A stretch of 64,000 bases of DNA from Stygiobacter electus (GTDB lineage Bacteria; Bacteroidota; Ignavibacteria; Ignavibacteriales; Melioribacteraceae), in NCBI GenBank assembly GCA_029210465.1, contig JARGDL010000014.1, forward strand, positions 1 through 64,000, read 5' to 3'. The notes beneath the pieces were generated by a model that saw only the letters and a program-made list of their open reading frames with translations, did no database searches and had not been told where the DNA came from. Positions 8,584-16,891 of the stretch are shown here, piece by piece. Each line of letters starts with the position of its first letter. Positions within the stretch are counted from its first letter, which is position 1. The position numbers and the translations under genes were made by a program.

Positions 8584-10415
8584 TTCTTAAAATATTCTAT
8601 GTGAAAATTAAAATCAGGGAATTTGTTTGGAAGTCGCATAATGTTATGTATCATAATCCCAATTGACAATCTATCAAACCAAGAAGATAATGGCCATCCA
8701 AAATGAAGATGAATTTCTTTTTCATCTTTTGGTATTTCATATTGAATTGTTTCTAATAATCCACTGATCATTTGTATCAATGTTAATCTATCTACCATAG
8801 CAATCTGAAAATAGTTTGATTGGGTTTGAGTTGGAGAATCTACTCTTGGCGAATAAAAACTAATATAAATTGAATTATTATTTTCTTGGGTAATATCTTT
8901 TTCAAGAGGTCTTCTAAAAAAAATATGAACTTCTTTACTTTCAATTTCCATTAACTTAAATATTATATCCATAACGGTATTAGTTGCTCTTCTCTTTGGA
9001 ATTTCAGGTGCTCGTGATTTTGCAATTTTTAACCCAGCCAGAATTACAAATGAAGTAATAATAAACCATAACATTGTTCCATATGGTCTTGCAATCATTA
9101 TATAAATTAAAGTGCTAAATAAAACAAAGAATAAGAATAATGTTCCAAGTCGCGATGTATGATAAGTAATTTCTTTTGTACCTTTTGAATATCTGTATTT
9201 TAACAATGAACCAGTGTTAATAGTAAAGCTTGCTACTAAGCCGACTGCATACATTTCAGCTAATACAGCTTGACTTCCACTAGTGATAATTAAAATCGTC
9301 GAATAGAGCAATGCATTAAGAATATGTATTTTATAAAGTGATTGTTTTTTATTTGCTACTATCAACCAATGGAAATTATATCTTTCAGCAACTTTTTCAA
9401 TTAATTCTGCTGAAGCAACCATGGCAGTATTGACAGCCATAATCAATGTAATACTAGCCAAGATACCAACTACTATCCCAAAATATTTTCCGTTAACTAG
9501 AGATGAAAAAGTTGGGATTAAATCTGTTTCATGTTTTGATAAATCAATTCCTGAAGATAATGCAAATAAAGCAATTAATGGAGTTATAATGCCAACGGTA
9601 AAAGCAAGGAAAAGGTAAGATTTTCTTATATCATGCCAGTTTTTAATTAATGAAGCTGTTTGCAGTACTGATTCAATACCAGAATAAGCTAAAATACAAC
9701 TGCCAATTCCAATAATTAAATTTTCATAAGATAATAAAATATTTCCATGAGAAAAGTCAGATGAAAATTCATTAAATCCATTACCAATAATTGCTAAAGA
9801 ATTTGAATTCAAATTTAAAGATCCACCAACAATTAAATTAGATAAAACGAATGAAGCAAAAACAAAAATTAAAAAAGTAAATTTTGCATTCTCTTTTACA
9901 CCAATTATATTCAAAATAGTAATGAAACCTATTACACCAAATTTGAGAAAGAATTTAATTTCTTCAGACATTCCAAGAAAATAAGTTCCATTTTCTATTG
10001 CACTTACAGTAGAAATTGTAGCTGTTAAAATGTAATCAACCAATATTGAAGCTATAGCTAAGAATGAAAATGTAGGTCCAAGTACTAAATATGAAAATGA
10101 ATAAACACCACCTCCACGAATATTGTTAACTTCTAAGATTTCTCCTATTTCAACCATTCTTGTTGAAAGAAATCTAATGAGTATTGAGGTTAATCCAATA
10201 TAGATAATTGCTTTAAGACCAATAAAACGAAAAGCTTCGAATGGGGCATAATAGATTGAGGTAAGTTCATCCATCAAAGTGAAAATTCCTACCGCCAACC
10301 ATGTCAAAAGCCATTTACCATTGTGGATGTAAGAAAGAAAATTTTTCTTCTTCATTATATAAATAAAAACAATAACCAAAAGGAGATTGACAATAAAATA
10401 AATTAAGAAATTCAT
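8568..10415 (-). CDS. APC-superfamily amino acid permease with cytosolic C-terminal domain
   Basis: A 615-residue integral membrane protein with about 12 hydrophobic segments over residues 1-485. It has the APC-like sequence NNIRGGGVYSFSYLVLGP near residue 100 and a glycine/serine-rich helix IIGIGSCILAYSGIES near 235. The last 130 residues are hydrophilic and hold no recognisable transport domain; they end with a histidine-rich stretch. Substrate is unknown; amino acids or polyamines are the usual cargo. It is transcribed convergently with argF and divergently from tRNA-Phe. The fit to the family is good, but the extra C-terminal domain is unusual for a simple amino acid permease. Confidence 0.75.
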   Translation of the reverse strand: MNFLIYFIVNLLLVIVFIYIMKKKNFLSYIHNGKWLLTWLAVGIFTLMDELTSIYYAPFEAFRFIGLKAIIYIGLTSILIRFLSTRMVEIGEILEVNNIRGGGVYSFSYLVLGPTFSFLAIASILVDYILTATISTVSAIENGTYFLGMSEEIKFFLKFGVIGFITILNIIGVKENAKFTFLIFVFASFVLSNLIVGGSLNLNSNSLAIIGNGFNEFSSDFSHGNILLSYENLIIGIGSCILAYSGIESVLQTASLIKNWHDIRKSYLFLAFTVGIITPLIALFALSSGIDLSKHETDLIPTFSSLVNGKYFGIVVGILASITLIMAVNTAMVASAELIEKVAERYNFHWLIVANKKQSLYKIHILNALLYSTILIITSGSQAVLAEMYAVGLVASFTINTGSLLKYRYSKGTKEITYHTSRLGTLFLFFVLFSTLIYIMIARPYGTMLWFIITSFVILAGLKIAKSRAPEIPKRRATNTVMDIIFKLMEIESKEVHIFFRRPLEKDITQENNNSIYISFYSPRVDSPTQTQSNYFQIAMVDRLTLIQMISGLLETIQYEIPKDEKEIHLHFGWPLSSWFDRLSIGIMIHNIMRLPNKFPDFNFHIEYFKKKSAV

Positions 10416-10496
10416 TATTACTTATACCTAGCTCTTTTGGGGTTCAAACTTATCTTAAAAAAAATTATATAAAAATTAAATTTTCTTAATAAAACT

Positions 10497-10527
10497 TTTG
10501 TTGATTATATAAAATTCTTTATTTTTG
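10497..10527 (+). promoter_or_regulatory. Bacteroidota-type promoter for tRNA-Phe
   Basis: TTTG (10497-10500), a 19-nt spacer, then TATTTTTG (10520-10527), an exact match to the TTTG/TAnnTTTG consensus described for Bacteroidota primary sigma factors. Transcription would begin about 6-8 nt later, just before the mature tRNA 5' end at 10542. Confidence 0.7.
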
Positions 10528-10541
10528 TCCGCACAATTTTT

Positions 10542-10614
10542 GGGCAGATAGCTCAGTCGGTAGAGCAAAGGACTGAAAATCCTTGTGTCGGCGGTTCGAT
10601 TCCGTCTCTGCCCA
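10542..10614 (+). tRNA. tRNA-Phe (anticodon GAA)
   Basis: A 73-nt cloverleaf. The 7-bp acceptor stem is GGGCAGA/TCTGCCC, the D arm contains GCTCAGTCGGTAGAGC, and the anticodon stem AAGGA/TCCTT encloses the loop CTGAAAA (anticodon GAA). The T arm is GGCGG-TTCGATT-CCGTC, and the discriminator base is A. The 3' CCA is not encoded. It is followed after 44 nt by the SET-domain gene. Confidence 0.97.
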
Positions 10615-10658
10615 CATTAAAGGGATGAGCAATCATCCCTTTTTAATTTGAATAAATC

Positions 10659-11063
10659 ATGATAAATGAATATCCATATTACTTAAACTACCTTGAAGTA
10701 AAGAATTCTTCTCTGCATGGGAAAGGATTGTTTACAAATGTTGATATTCCTGCTGAAAGCATTATTTGTGTTATTGAAGGCGAAGTTATAGATGAAAATG
10801 AATGTATTCGTCGTGAAGAGGAAGAAGGTAATGTTTATATATTTTGGAATGGCGATAATTATATTGATACTGCAAAGAACCCACTCTTAAGAAATATTAA
10901 TCACCTATGTGAACCCAATTGTTATGTTGAAGATAGAAATGAATCTTCACTTTTTTTAATTGCTGAACGTGATATTAAAGCTGGCGAAGAATTGACCATT
11001 GATTATGACTATGATGAAATTTATGAAACTTGCCAATGCCATATCCATAAAAATGAGAATTAA
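10659..11063 (+). CDS. Small SET-domain protein (putative protein lysine methyltransferase)
   Basis: A 134-residue protein that is almost entirely one SET domain. It shows the GKGLF motif near residue 22, NHLCEPNC near 83 (the NHSCxPN-type SAM/active-site knot), and GEELTIDYDY near 110 with the catalytic tyrosine region. A CxC near the C-terminus resembles a minimal post-SET metal site. SET proteins use S-adenosylmethionine to methylate lysines. Bacterial copies are sporadic and their substrates mostly unknown. No targeting sequence is present, so it should be cytosolic. It lies 44 nt after tRNA-Phe with no obvious own promoter, and purC follows. Confidence 0.85.
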   Translation: MINEYPYYLNYLEVKNSSLHGKGLFTNVDIPAESIICVIEGEVIDENECIRREEEEGNVYIFWNGDNYIDTAKNPLLRNINHLCEPNCYVEDRNESSLFLIAERDIKAGEELTIDYDYDEIYETCQCHIHKNEN

Positions 11064-11112
11064 TTGATTTAAAAATTCTTATTTTAACTCAACAAAAAAT
11101 TTAACTATTTAA

Positions 11113-11997
11113 ATGAAAGTTATAATTAATACTTCATACCCAACTTTAAATTTTATTAAACAAGGCAAAGTAAGGGACATTTATGACCTTGGTGAAAATT
11201 ACTTAATTGTCTCTACAGATCGTTTATCAGCTTTTGATGTTATTATGCAAGATGGTATTCCTAACAAGGGAAAAATTCTGAATAAAATATCAAAGTTTTG
11301 GTTTGATTTTACTAAAGACATAATTGATAATCATGTAATTGAAACTGAATTTGAAAATTATCCTCAAGAATGCTTTAATTACACAGAATTAAAAGATCGT
11401 TCAATGATTGTTAAAAAAGCTAAACTTATTCCTATTGAGTGTATTGTACGTGGTTATATTTCAGGTACTGGCTGGTTAGATTATAAACAAAGTGGCAAGA
11501 TTTGCGGGATTGATTTACCTAAAGGTTTGGTTGAATCTGAAAAATTACCTGAACCAATTTTTACTCCTTCTACAAAAGAAGAAATTGGTGAACATGATAG
11601 AAATATTTCTGAAGCAGAAGCAAAAAATATTATTGGTACTGATGAATTTAATTTTATAAAAGATAAAGCTTTAAAAATTTATAAAAGAGCATCTGAATAT
11701 GCTTTGTCTAAAGGAATTATAATTGCAGATACAAAAATGGAATTTGGCTTTTATGATGATAAAATAATTTTAATTGATGAATTACTAACGCCAGATTCAT
11801 CTAGATTTTGGCCATTAAAAGAATATGAAAAAGGAAAACCACAAAATAGTTTTGATAAACAATATGTTCGCGATTATTTAATTTCAATTGGATTTAATAA
11901 AAAACCACCTGCACCAAAGTTGCCAAATGAAGTAATTTATAACACTTCAAAAAAATATGAAGAAGCACTCTTTATTTTGACTGGGGAAATAATTTAA
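11113..11997 (+). CDS. purC: Phosphoribosylaminoimidazole-succinocarboxamide synthase
   Basis: The SAICAR synthase of de novo purine synthesis: it joins aspartate to CAIR with ATP. At 294 residues it is the longer, PurC-only form. Family motifs include GKVRDIYDLG near residue 18, STDRLSAFDVI near 33, and LIPIECIVRGYISGTGW near 96, plus DELLTPDSSRFWP near 226. It is the first of the short-spaced genes running through to recX; DUF971 begins 1 nt after its stop. Confidence 0.96.
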   Translation: MKVIINTSYPTLNFIKQGKVRDIYDLGENYLIVSTDRLSAFDVIMQDGIPNKGKILNKISKFWFDFTKDIIDNHVIETEFENYPQECFNYTELKDRSMIVKKAKLIPIECIVRGYISGTGWLDYKQSGKICGIDLPKGLVESEKLPEPIFTPSTKEEIGEHDRNISEAEAKNIIGTDEFNFIKDKALKIYKRASEYALSKGIIIADTKMEFGFYDDKIILIDELLTPDSSRFWPLKEYEKGKPQNSFDKQYVRDYLISIGFNKKPPAPKLPNEVIYNTSKKYEEALFILTGEII

Positions 11998-11998
11998 A

Positions 11999-12292
11999 AT
12001 GATTCCAATTAAAATTAAAATTGAAAATTCAGAAATGATTTTAGAATGGGATGATAATTCAGTCTCAAAAATTAGATTATCTGATTTACGAAGAGAATGT
12101 CCTTGCGCTTATTGCTCTAATGAACGTGAAAATGATCATGGCAAATTTGAAGTTTATACAACTGATCAAATTACAGTTAAAGAAATTAATCCTGTTGGAA
12201 CATACGCATTAAATATTATTTGGAATGATAATCATAATACCGGTTTTTATGAGTATTCTTTTATAAAAAAAATTTCAGAAAATAAATTATAA
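11999..12292 (+). CDS. DUF971 family protein
   Basis: A 97-residue protein with the family pattern: a short beta-rich domain containing LRRECPCAYC near residues 30-40 and a C-terminal IIWNDNHNTGFYEY. DUF971 resembles the N-terminal domain of gamma-butyrobetaine hydroxylase and is found next to varied metabolic and Fe-S related genes; its role is not known. It starts 1 nt after purC and ends 1 nt before pgsA, so it is in the same operon. Confidence 0.8.
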   Translation: MIPIKIKIENSEMILEWDDNSVSKIRLSDLRRECPCAYCSNERENDHGKFEVYTTDQITVKEINPVGTYALNIIWNDNHNTGFYEYSFIKKISENKL

Positions 12293-12293
12293 C

Positions 12294-12881
12294 ATGGTTC
12301 TTCCTAATCAATTAACTGTTTTAAGGATAATTTTAACACCTATTTTTTTAGTCCTATTTATTAGTGGAGAACCATTTCTAATTCAAATTTCTCTATTTGT
12401 TTTTTTAATTGCGGCTCTTACTGATTGGTATGATGGTTGGTTAGCTCGTAAGTTTAATTATATAACAGATTGGGGAAAGTTTATGGATCCTCTTGCAGAT
12501 AAAATACTAACTTCAACTGCTTTCTTTGCTTTTGTTGCAACTGGACTCGTAGAATTATGGATGGTTATTTTAATTGTTTTTAGAGATATTGTGATTACAT
12601 TACTTAGAATATATGCTGATTATAAAAAAATTACTTTTTCTACAAGTTATTTTGCAAAGATAAAAACATTTCTACAGATGTTTTTTCTCTATTATTTACT
12701 TGTAATTTATTCTTTTAGTACTATTGATTACTTTAAAACGAATTTTGATTATCTCCTGAAAATTCTTCTTAATAGAAATCTTGTCTTTTATTCAATGTTA
12801 TCTATTACAATTATTACTGTTATTTCTGGGATAACATACTTTTTTGAAAACAAAACTATGTTAAAGAAACTATTTGAATAA
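12294..12881 (+). CDS. pgsA: CDP-diacylglycerol-glycerol-3-phosphate phosphatidyltransferase
   Basis: Forms phosphatidylglycerol phosphate in the inner membrane. The 195-residue protein has 4-5 membrane segments. The CDP-alcohol phosphotransferase signature runs through DWYDGWLARKF and GKFMDPLADK near residues 43-70, with all the required aspartates present. The next gene, pgpA, starts at the last base of its stop codon, so the two steps of phosphatidylglycerol synthesis are coupled. Confidence 0.94.
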   Translation: MVLPNQLTVLRIILTPIFLVLFISGEPFLIQISLFVFLIAALTDWYDGWLARKFNYITDWGKFMDPLADKILTSTAFFAFVATGLVELWMVILIVFRDIVITLLRIYADYKKITFSTSYFAKIKTFLQMFFLYYLLVIYSFSTIDYFKTNFDYLLKILLNRNLVFYSMLSITIITVISGITYFFENKTMLKKLFE

Positions 12882-13345
12882 TGAAAATTAATTTTTTTGA
12901 AAATTTAATCGGTTCAGGTTTTTATACTGGCTATATTAAAAAAGCAAGTGGAACTTTTGGAAGTTTAGCAGGCTTACTAATTTATTTAATCCCAGGTTTT
13001 GAAAATCCTTCAGTTATGATTTTTTTTATTTCACTATTTATTGTTATTGGTGTTCCAATTGCAATAAAATTTGAAAATAAGTATGGCACTGACCCAAAAG
13101 AATATACAAACGATGAAGTAATTGGAATGTGGATAAGTCTTTTATTTGTTCCTAAAAAAATATGGTGGATAATAATTGCTTTTTTGATTTGGAGATTTCT
13201 AGATATTGTAAAACCTTTTCCTGCAAAACAATTAGAGAATGTAAAAAATGGCTGGGGTGTTTTATTAGATGATATTGCTGCTGGCATCTATTCTTTTATT
13301 ATTTTACAACTAATTATTTATGTATTTAATTTAATAATAAACTAA
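12881..13345 (+). CDS. pgpA: Phosphatidylglycerophosphatase A
   Basis: Removes the phosphate from phosphatidylglycerol phosphate. The 154-residue length and sequence fit PgpA: GSGFYTGYIKKASGTFGSLAG near the N-terminus, DDEVIGMW-like NDEVIGMW near residue 80, FRFFDI-like RFLDIVKPFPAKQ near 107, and GVLLDDIAAGIYS near 127. The aspartates of the last motif bind metal. Several hydrophobic segments are consistent with an inner-membrane enzyme. It directly follows pgsA. Confidence 0.93.
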   Translation: MKINFFENLIGSGFYTGYIKKASGTFGSLAGLLIYLIPGFENPSVMIFFISLFIVIGVPIAIKFENKYGTDPKEYTNDEVIGMWISLLFVPKKIWWIIIAFLIWRFLDIVKPFPAKQLENVKNGWGVLLDDIAAGIYSFIILQLIIYVFNLIIN

Positions 13346-13353
13346 ATATAAAT

Positions 13354-14607
13354 ATGAAAGCACACATAATTTCAATTGGTGATGAAATACTAATTGGTCA
13401 GATAATTAACTCCAATTCTGCGTGGATCGGAGAAAAGCTTTCTGAGATTAATATTGAAGTCGTTAGTATTAGTGTCGTTGGCGATGATGAGAAACAAATA
13501 AAACAAGAATTCCAACGCACTTTTGATGCTAATGATTTGGTAATTGTTACTGGTGGATTAGGCCCAACTCACGATGATGTTACAAGAAAATGTGTCGTTG
13601 ATTTTTTCAAAACGGAGCTCGTTCTTGATGAAGATGTGTTAAATGATGTAAAAAAATTTTTTGAAGTTAGAAATAGAAGTTTAACAAAAATTAATGAAGA
13701 TCAGGCACTTGTTCCAAAAATTGCAACTCCGATACGAAATTCTCGTGGAACTGCACCAGGCTTTTGGATTGAAAAGGATAATAAGATTTTTGTTGTTATG
13801 CCTGGCGTTCCTTTTGAAATGAAAGGTATGATGGAATCATTTGTTCTGCCAAGATTAGAAGAAATGAACAGTGAAGAAAAAATTATTTTAAGAAAAAATT
13901 TACTTACAACTGGAATACCCGAATCTTATTTGTATGAAAAATTAGGAAATATTGATGAGTTGATGGATGGGAATAAATTGGCTTTTCTTCCTAATCAATT
14001 TGGTGTTAAAATGAGATTGAACGTTGAAGGGAGAAGCAAAGAAGAAGCTCAAAATAAATTAGATGAAATTGAACAAAGAATAAGATCTTTAGTTGGAAGA
14101 TATATTTATGGAAAAGATGATGAACAATTAGAAGAAGTAATTGCAAAACTTATGATTGATAGAGGTATGAAATTAGCCGTTGCAGAATCATGTACTGGTG
14201 GATTAATCTGTTCACGCATAACAAATGTTTCCGGGAGTAGTCAATTTTTTGAAAGAGGTGTAATCACTTATAGCAATGCTGCAAAAGTTGAATTGCTTCA
14301 CGTTCAAGAAGATGCAATTCAAAAATATGGTGCTGTGAGTTTAGAAGTATGCCGTCAAATGGCAGAAGGTGTAAAAGCAATTAGTGGAATTGATATTGGA
14401 ATTGCAGTTACTGGTATTCTTGGTCCTTCTGGTGCAACTCCTACAAAACCAGTTGGATTAGTGTATATTGGTTTATGTGATGATAAAATCTGTACTGCAA
14501 AAGAATTTCATTTTGGTGATAATCGTTTGCTAAATAAAGATAGAGCTTCTCAAGCAGCTTTGGAAATGTTAAGAAGACATTTACTTGGAATCCCTTATGA
14601 TGATTAG
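13354..14607 (+). CDS. cinA: CinA-like competence/damage-inducible protein (NMN amidase family)
   Basis: A 417-residue two-domain protein. The N-terminal MoCF-like domain (about residues 1-170) has SIGDEILIGQI and VTGGLGPTHDDVTRK; it is linked to ADP-ribose pyrophosphatase activity in some CinA proteins. The C-terminal CinA domain (about 255-415) carries AVAESCTGGLICSRIT and GIAVTGILGPSGAT, the nicotinamide-nucleotide deamidase part. It belongs to pyridine nucleotide recycling and is classically cotranscribed with recA, as here, with thpR between. Confidence 0.95.
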   Translation: MKAHIISIGDEILIGQIINSNSAWIGEKLSEINIEVVSISVVGDDEKQIKQEFQRTFDANDLVIVTGGLGPTHDDVTRKCVVDFFKTELVLDEDVLNDVKKFFEVRNRSLTKINEDQALVPKIATPIRNSRGTAPGFWIEKDNKIFVVMPGVPFEMKGMMESFVLPRLEEMNSEEKIILRKNLLTTGIPESYLYEKLGNIDELMDGNKLAFLPNQFGVKMRLNVEGRSKEEAQNKLDEIEQRIRSLVGRYIYGKDDEQLEEVIAKLMIDRGMKLAVAESCTGGLICSRITNVSGSSQFFERGVITYSNAAKVELLHVQEDAIQKYGAVSLEVCRQMAEGVKAISGIDIGIAVTGILGPSGATPTKPVGLVYIGLCDDKICTAKEFHFGDNRLLNKDRASQAALEMLRRHLLGIPYDD

Positions 14608-15151
14608 GACTTTTATTGCACTTGAAATTCCTAAAAATGTTTTAGATTTTACGATTGATTCAATTAGAAAAAGTGTTAAATCATTTGATAAAATAAGATG
14701 GGAAAAAGAAGATAAATTACATCTGACTCTAAAATTTATTGGTAATTTTGAAGAATCTAATATTGAACATTTAATTAAAGATTTAAATCTATTACTTGAA
14801 GATTTTCCTAAATTAGACTTGCAGTTAAATAAATTTGGTTTTTTTATAAAGGATAATATTCCCAAAATTTTATGGTTAGGTTTGAAAGAAAATGAAAATC
14901 TTAACAAATTAGTAATGAAAATAGATGAGTTAACTTTTCAATATAGAATTGAAAGAGAAAAAAGAAAATTTAAACCACATATTACTTTGCTTAGAATTAA
15001 AGATTTAGAATACATTAATGAATTAAATACTTTGAAAGAAATAAAATTTGAAAATGTTAATTTTATTGCTGACAAAATTCATTTATTCAAAAGTGAATTA
15101 TTAAAAACGGGTTCAGTTTATAAATCATTAAAAGAGTTTCAATTGAAATAG
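14600..15151 (+). CDS. thpR: RNA 2',3'-cyclic phosphodiesterase (2H family)
   Basis: A 183-residue member of the 2H phosphoesterase family (ThpR/LigT), which opens 2',3'-cyclic phosphates on RNA ends. Both catalytic H-x-T motifs are present: HLTLKFIG near residue 43 and HITLL near 130. The frame is open from a TTG at 14585, but the family N-terminus (MIRTFIALEIP) fits the ATG at 14600; the ATG at 14597 is equally possible. Either start overlaps the end of cinA by a few bases, so translation is coupled. Confidence 0.9.
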   Translation: MIRTFIALEIPKNVLDFTIDSIRKSVKSFDKIRWEKEDKLHLTLKFIGNFEESNIEHLIKDLNLLLEDFPKLDLQLNKFGFFIKDNIPKILWLGLKENENLNKLVMKIDELTFQYRIEREKRKFKPHITLLRIKDLEYINELNTLKEIKFENVNFIADKIHLFKSELLKTGSVYKSLKEFQLK

Positions 15152-15160
15152 GAGAAAAAA

Positions 15161-16210
15161 ATGTCATTAGAAAAAGATCAAAGAATAAAAATTTTAGAGG
15201 ATACAATTACCAACCTCGAAAAACAATATGGTAAAGGAACAATAATGAAACTTGGAGATGGAGTTGTTACTCAAGTTGAAGCAATTCCAACTGGTTCATT
15301 ATCACTCGATTATGCATTGGGAATTGGTGGTGTTCCTCGCGGTAGAATAGTTGAAATTTATGGTCCAGAATCTTCCGGCAAAACTACTTTATGTTTGCAC
15401 ATTATTGCAGAGGCTCAAAAACTTGGCGGGCTTGCCGCATTCATTGATGCTGAACATGCACTTGATGTGAATTATGCTAAACGTTTAGGTGTTGATACAA
15501 CAAACTTATTGTTATCTCAACCCGATTTTGGCGAACAAGCATTAGAAATTGTTGATACATTAATTCGCAGTAATGCTCTTGATATTATTGTTGTTGATTC
15601 AGTTGCAGCTTTAGTCCCACGCTCAGAAATTGAAGGTGATATGGGAGATCCTCAAATGGCTATGCAAGCAAGATTAATGTCCCAAGCTTTGAGAAAAATT
15701 ACTGGTGCAATTAGTAAATCTAAAACGTGTGTTATTTTTATTAATCAATTAAGAAGTAAAATTGGAGTTATGTTTGGAAATCCAGAAACAACAACAGGTG
15801 GTAATGCACTTAAATTTTATGCTTCCGTGAGATTAGATATTCGAAGAGTAGCAGCTATCAAAGATGGAAATAATGTTGTTGGAAATAGAACTAAAGTAAA
15901 AATTGCAAAAAGCAAAGTGGCTCCACCATTCAAAGAAGTAGAATTCGATATTTTATACAATGAAGGAATTAGCAAAGCAGGTGATATAATTGATCTTGCT
16001 GTTGAACAAGGAATTTTAAAGAAAAGTGGTGCTTGGTTTACTTATAAAGAAGATCGATTCCAGGGTCGTGAACAATTAAAACAAAAAATGATGGAAGAAC
16101 CAAAACTTCTTGAATCTCTTGAACATGAAGTAAGAAAAGCTCTTGGGATGATAAAAGATGAACAAAAGCAAGTTAAGGATGAAGAATCTAAAACAAAAAA
16201 ATCTAAATGA
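15161..16210 (+). CDS. recA: Recombinase A
   Basis: The strand-exchange ATPase and SOS coprotease. It has 349 residues with Walker [10 protein letters not shown] near residue 68, [18 protein letters not shown] (Walker B and loop L1) near 145, and the loop L2 region with [21 protein letters not shown] near 195. The C-terminal tail is rich in lysine and acidic residues, as usual. TAGGAG precedes the ATG by 6 nt. recX overlaps its stop by 4 nt. No LexA-box-like palindrome is seen, and the gene is embedded in a long operon. Confidence 0.98.
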   Translation: MSLEKDQRIKILEDTITNLEKQYGKGTIMKLGDGVVTQVEAIPTGSLSLDYALGIGGVPRGRIVEIYGPESSGKTTLCLHIIAEAQKLGGLAAFIDAEHALDVNYAKRLGVDTTNLLLSQPDFGEQALEIVDTLIRSNALDIIVVDSVAALVPRSEIEGDMGDPQMAMQARLMSQALRKITGAISKSKTCVIFINQLRSKIGVMFGNPETTTGGNALKFYASVRLDIRRVAAIKDGNNVVGNRTKVKIAKSKVAPPFKEVEFDILYNEGISKAGDIIDLAVEQGILKKSGAWFTYKEDRFQGREQLKQKMMEEPKLLESLEHEVRKALGMIKDEQKQVKDEESKTKKSK

Positions 16211-16836
16211 AAATTATTTCACTTAAGAAAAAATCAAATGATATAGTAATTACTCTTGAAGATCTTTCAACATTAAAGATTGATTACAGGACTTTTGTTG
16301 ATCATAGAATCCACAAAGATGTTGATATAACTGATGAACTTTTAAAACTGCTCTCCGAAGAGAGCAGTTTTTTTAAGTGCAAAGATGCCGCATTTAGATT
16401 TTTATCCAGAAGACTTCATTCAACTGGTGAACTTAAATTAAAACTGATTAAAAAAAACTTTAGCAAAGAAACAATTGAAAAAGTATTGACTGAATTAAAA
16501 CAAAAAAAATATTTGAACGATGAAGAATTTACTTTTCAGTATGTAAAAGAAAAATTAAAAAAGGGAAAAGCTGGAATTCATAAAATTGAAAATGAATTAA
16601 GAAGTAAAGGAATTGATAAATCAATTATTGACAAAATTATTTCACAAATTGATGAGAATAATTATCAAAAAAATATACTTGAATTAATTAAAAAGAAGCT
16701 AGACCAGATTAAAAATAAAGAAACCGATAAAAGAAAAATTAAATCAAAAATTATTTCTTATCTTTTATCCAAAGGATATGATTACGAATTAATATTTAAT
16801 TCACTCAAAGACTTTGACTTAGAACAAGAAGATTAA
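16207..16836 (+). CDS. recX: Regulatory protein RecX
   Basis: RecX modulates RecA filaments. It is 209 residues, in the normal range, helical and very lysine-rich. The family core [13 protein letters not shown] lies near residue 68, followed by [12 protein letters not shown] and repeated three-helix units ([12 protein letters not shown] near 137, SKGYDYELI near 190). The start ATG overlaps the recA stop (ATGA). A strong terminator-like hairpin lies within codons 46-56 (separate entry), which should reduce the amount of full-length recX mRNA relative to recA. Confidence 0.93.
   Translation: MKIISLKKKSNDIVITLEDLSTLKIDYRTFVDHRIHKDVDITDELLKLLSEESSFFKCKDAAFRFLSRRLHSTGELKLKLIKKNFSKETIEKVLTELKQKKYLNDEEFTFQYVKEKLKKGKAGIHKIENELRSKGIDKSIIDKIISQIDENNYQKNILELIKKKLDQIKNKETDKRKIKSKIISYLLSKGYDYELIFNSLKDFDLEQED
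16344..16374 (+). terminator. Intrinsic-terminator-like hairpin inside recX
   Basis: AAAACTGCTCTC (16344-16355) pairs perfectly with GAGAGCAGTTTT (16360-16371) around a CGAA tetraloop, and a run of seven Ts covers 16368-16374. This is a textbook rho-independent terminator, but it lies about 137 nt into the recX reading frame (codons for LLSEESSFF). The most likely effect is partial termination that limits recX relative to recA. Confidence 0.7.
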
Positions 16837-16840
16837 TTTT

Positions 16841-16868
16841 TTTGAATCACCAACCTTATTTATTTTTG
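16841..16868 (+). promoter_or_regulatory. Candidate promoter for the acyl-CoA dehydrogenase gene
   Basis: TTTG (16841-16844) and TATTTTTG (16861-16868) both match the consensus exactly, but the spacer is 16 nt, shorter than the 19 nt before tRNA-Phe. The start site would be about 16 nt upstream of the ATG at 16892. The recX stop lies just before it. Confidence 0.45.
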
Positions 16869-16891
16869 AATACACAAATTTTAGGTAAAAC

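Noticed and set aside
9421..9618. 65-codon plus-strand ORF within the APC permease gene
   Set aside because: Antisense shadow; no ribosome site or recognisable domain, and the opposite frame clearly encodes membrane helices.
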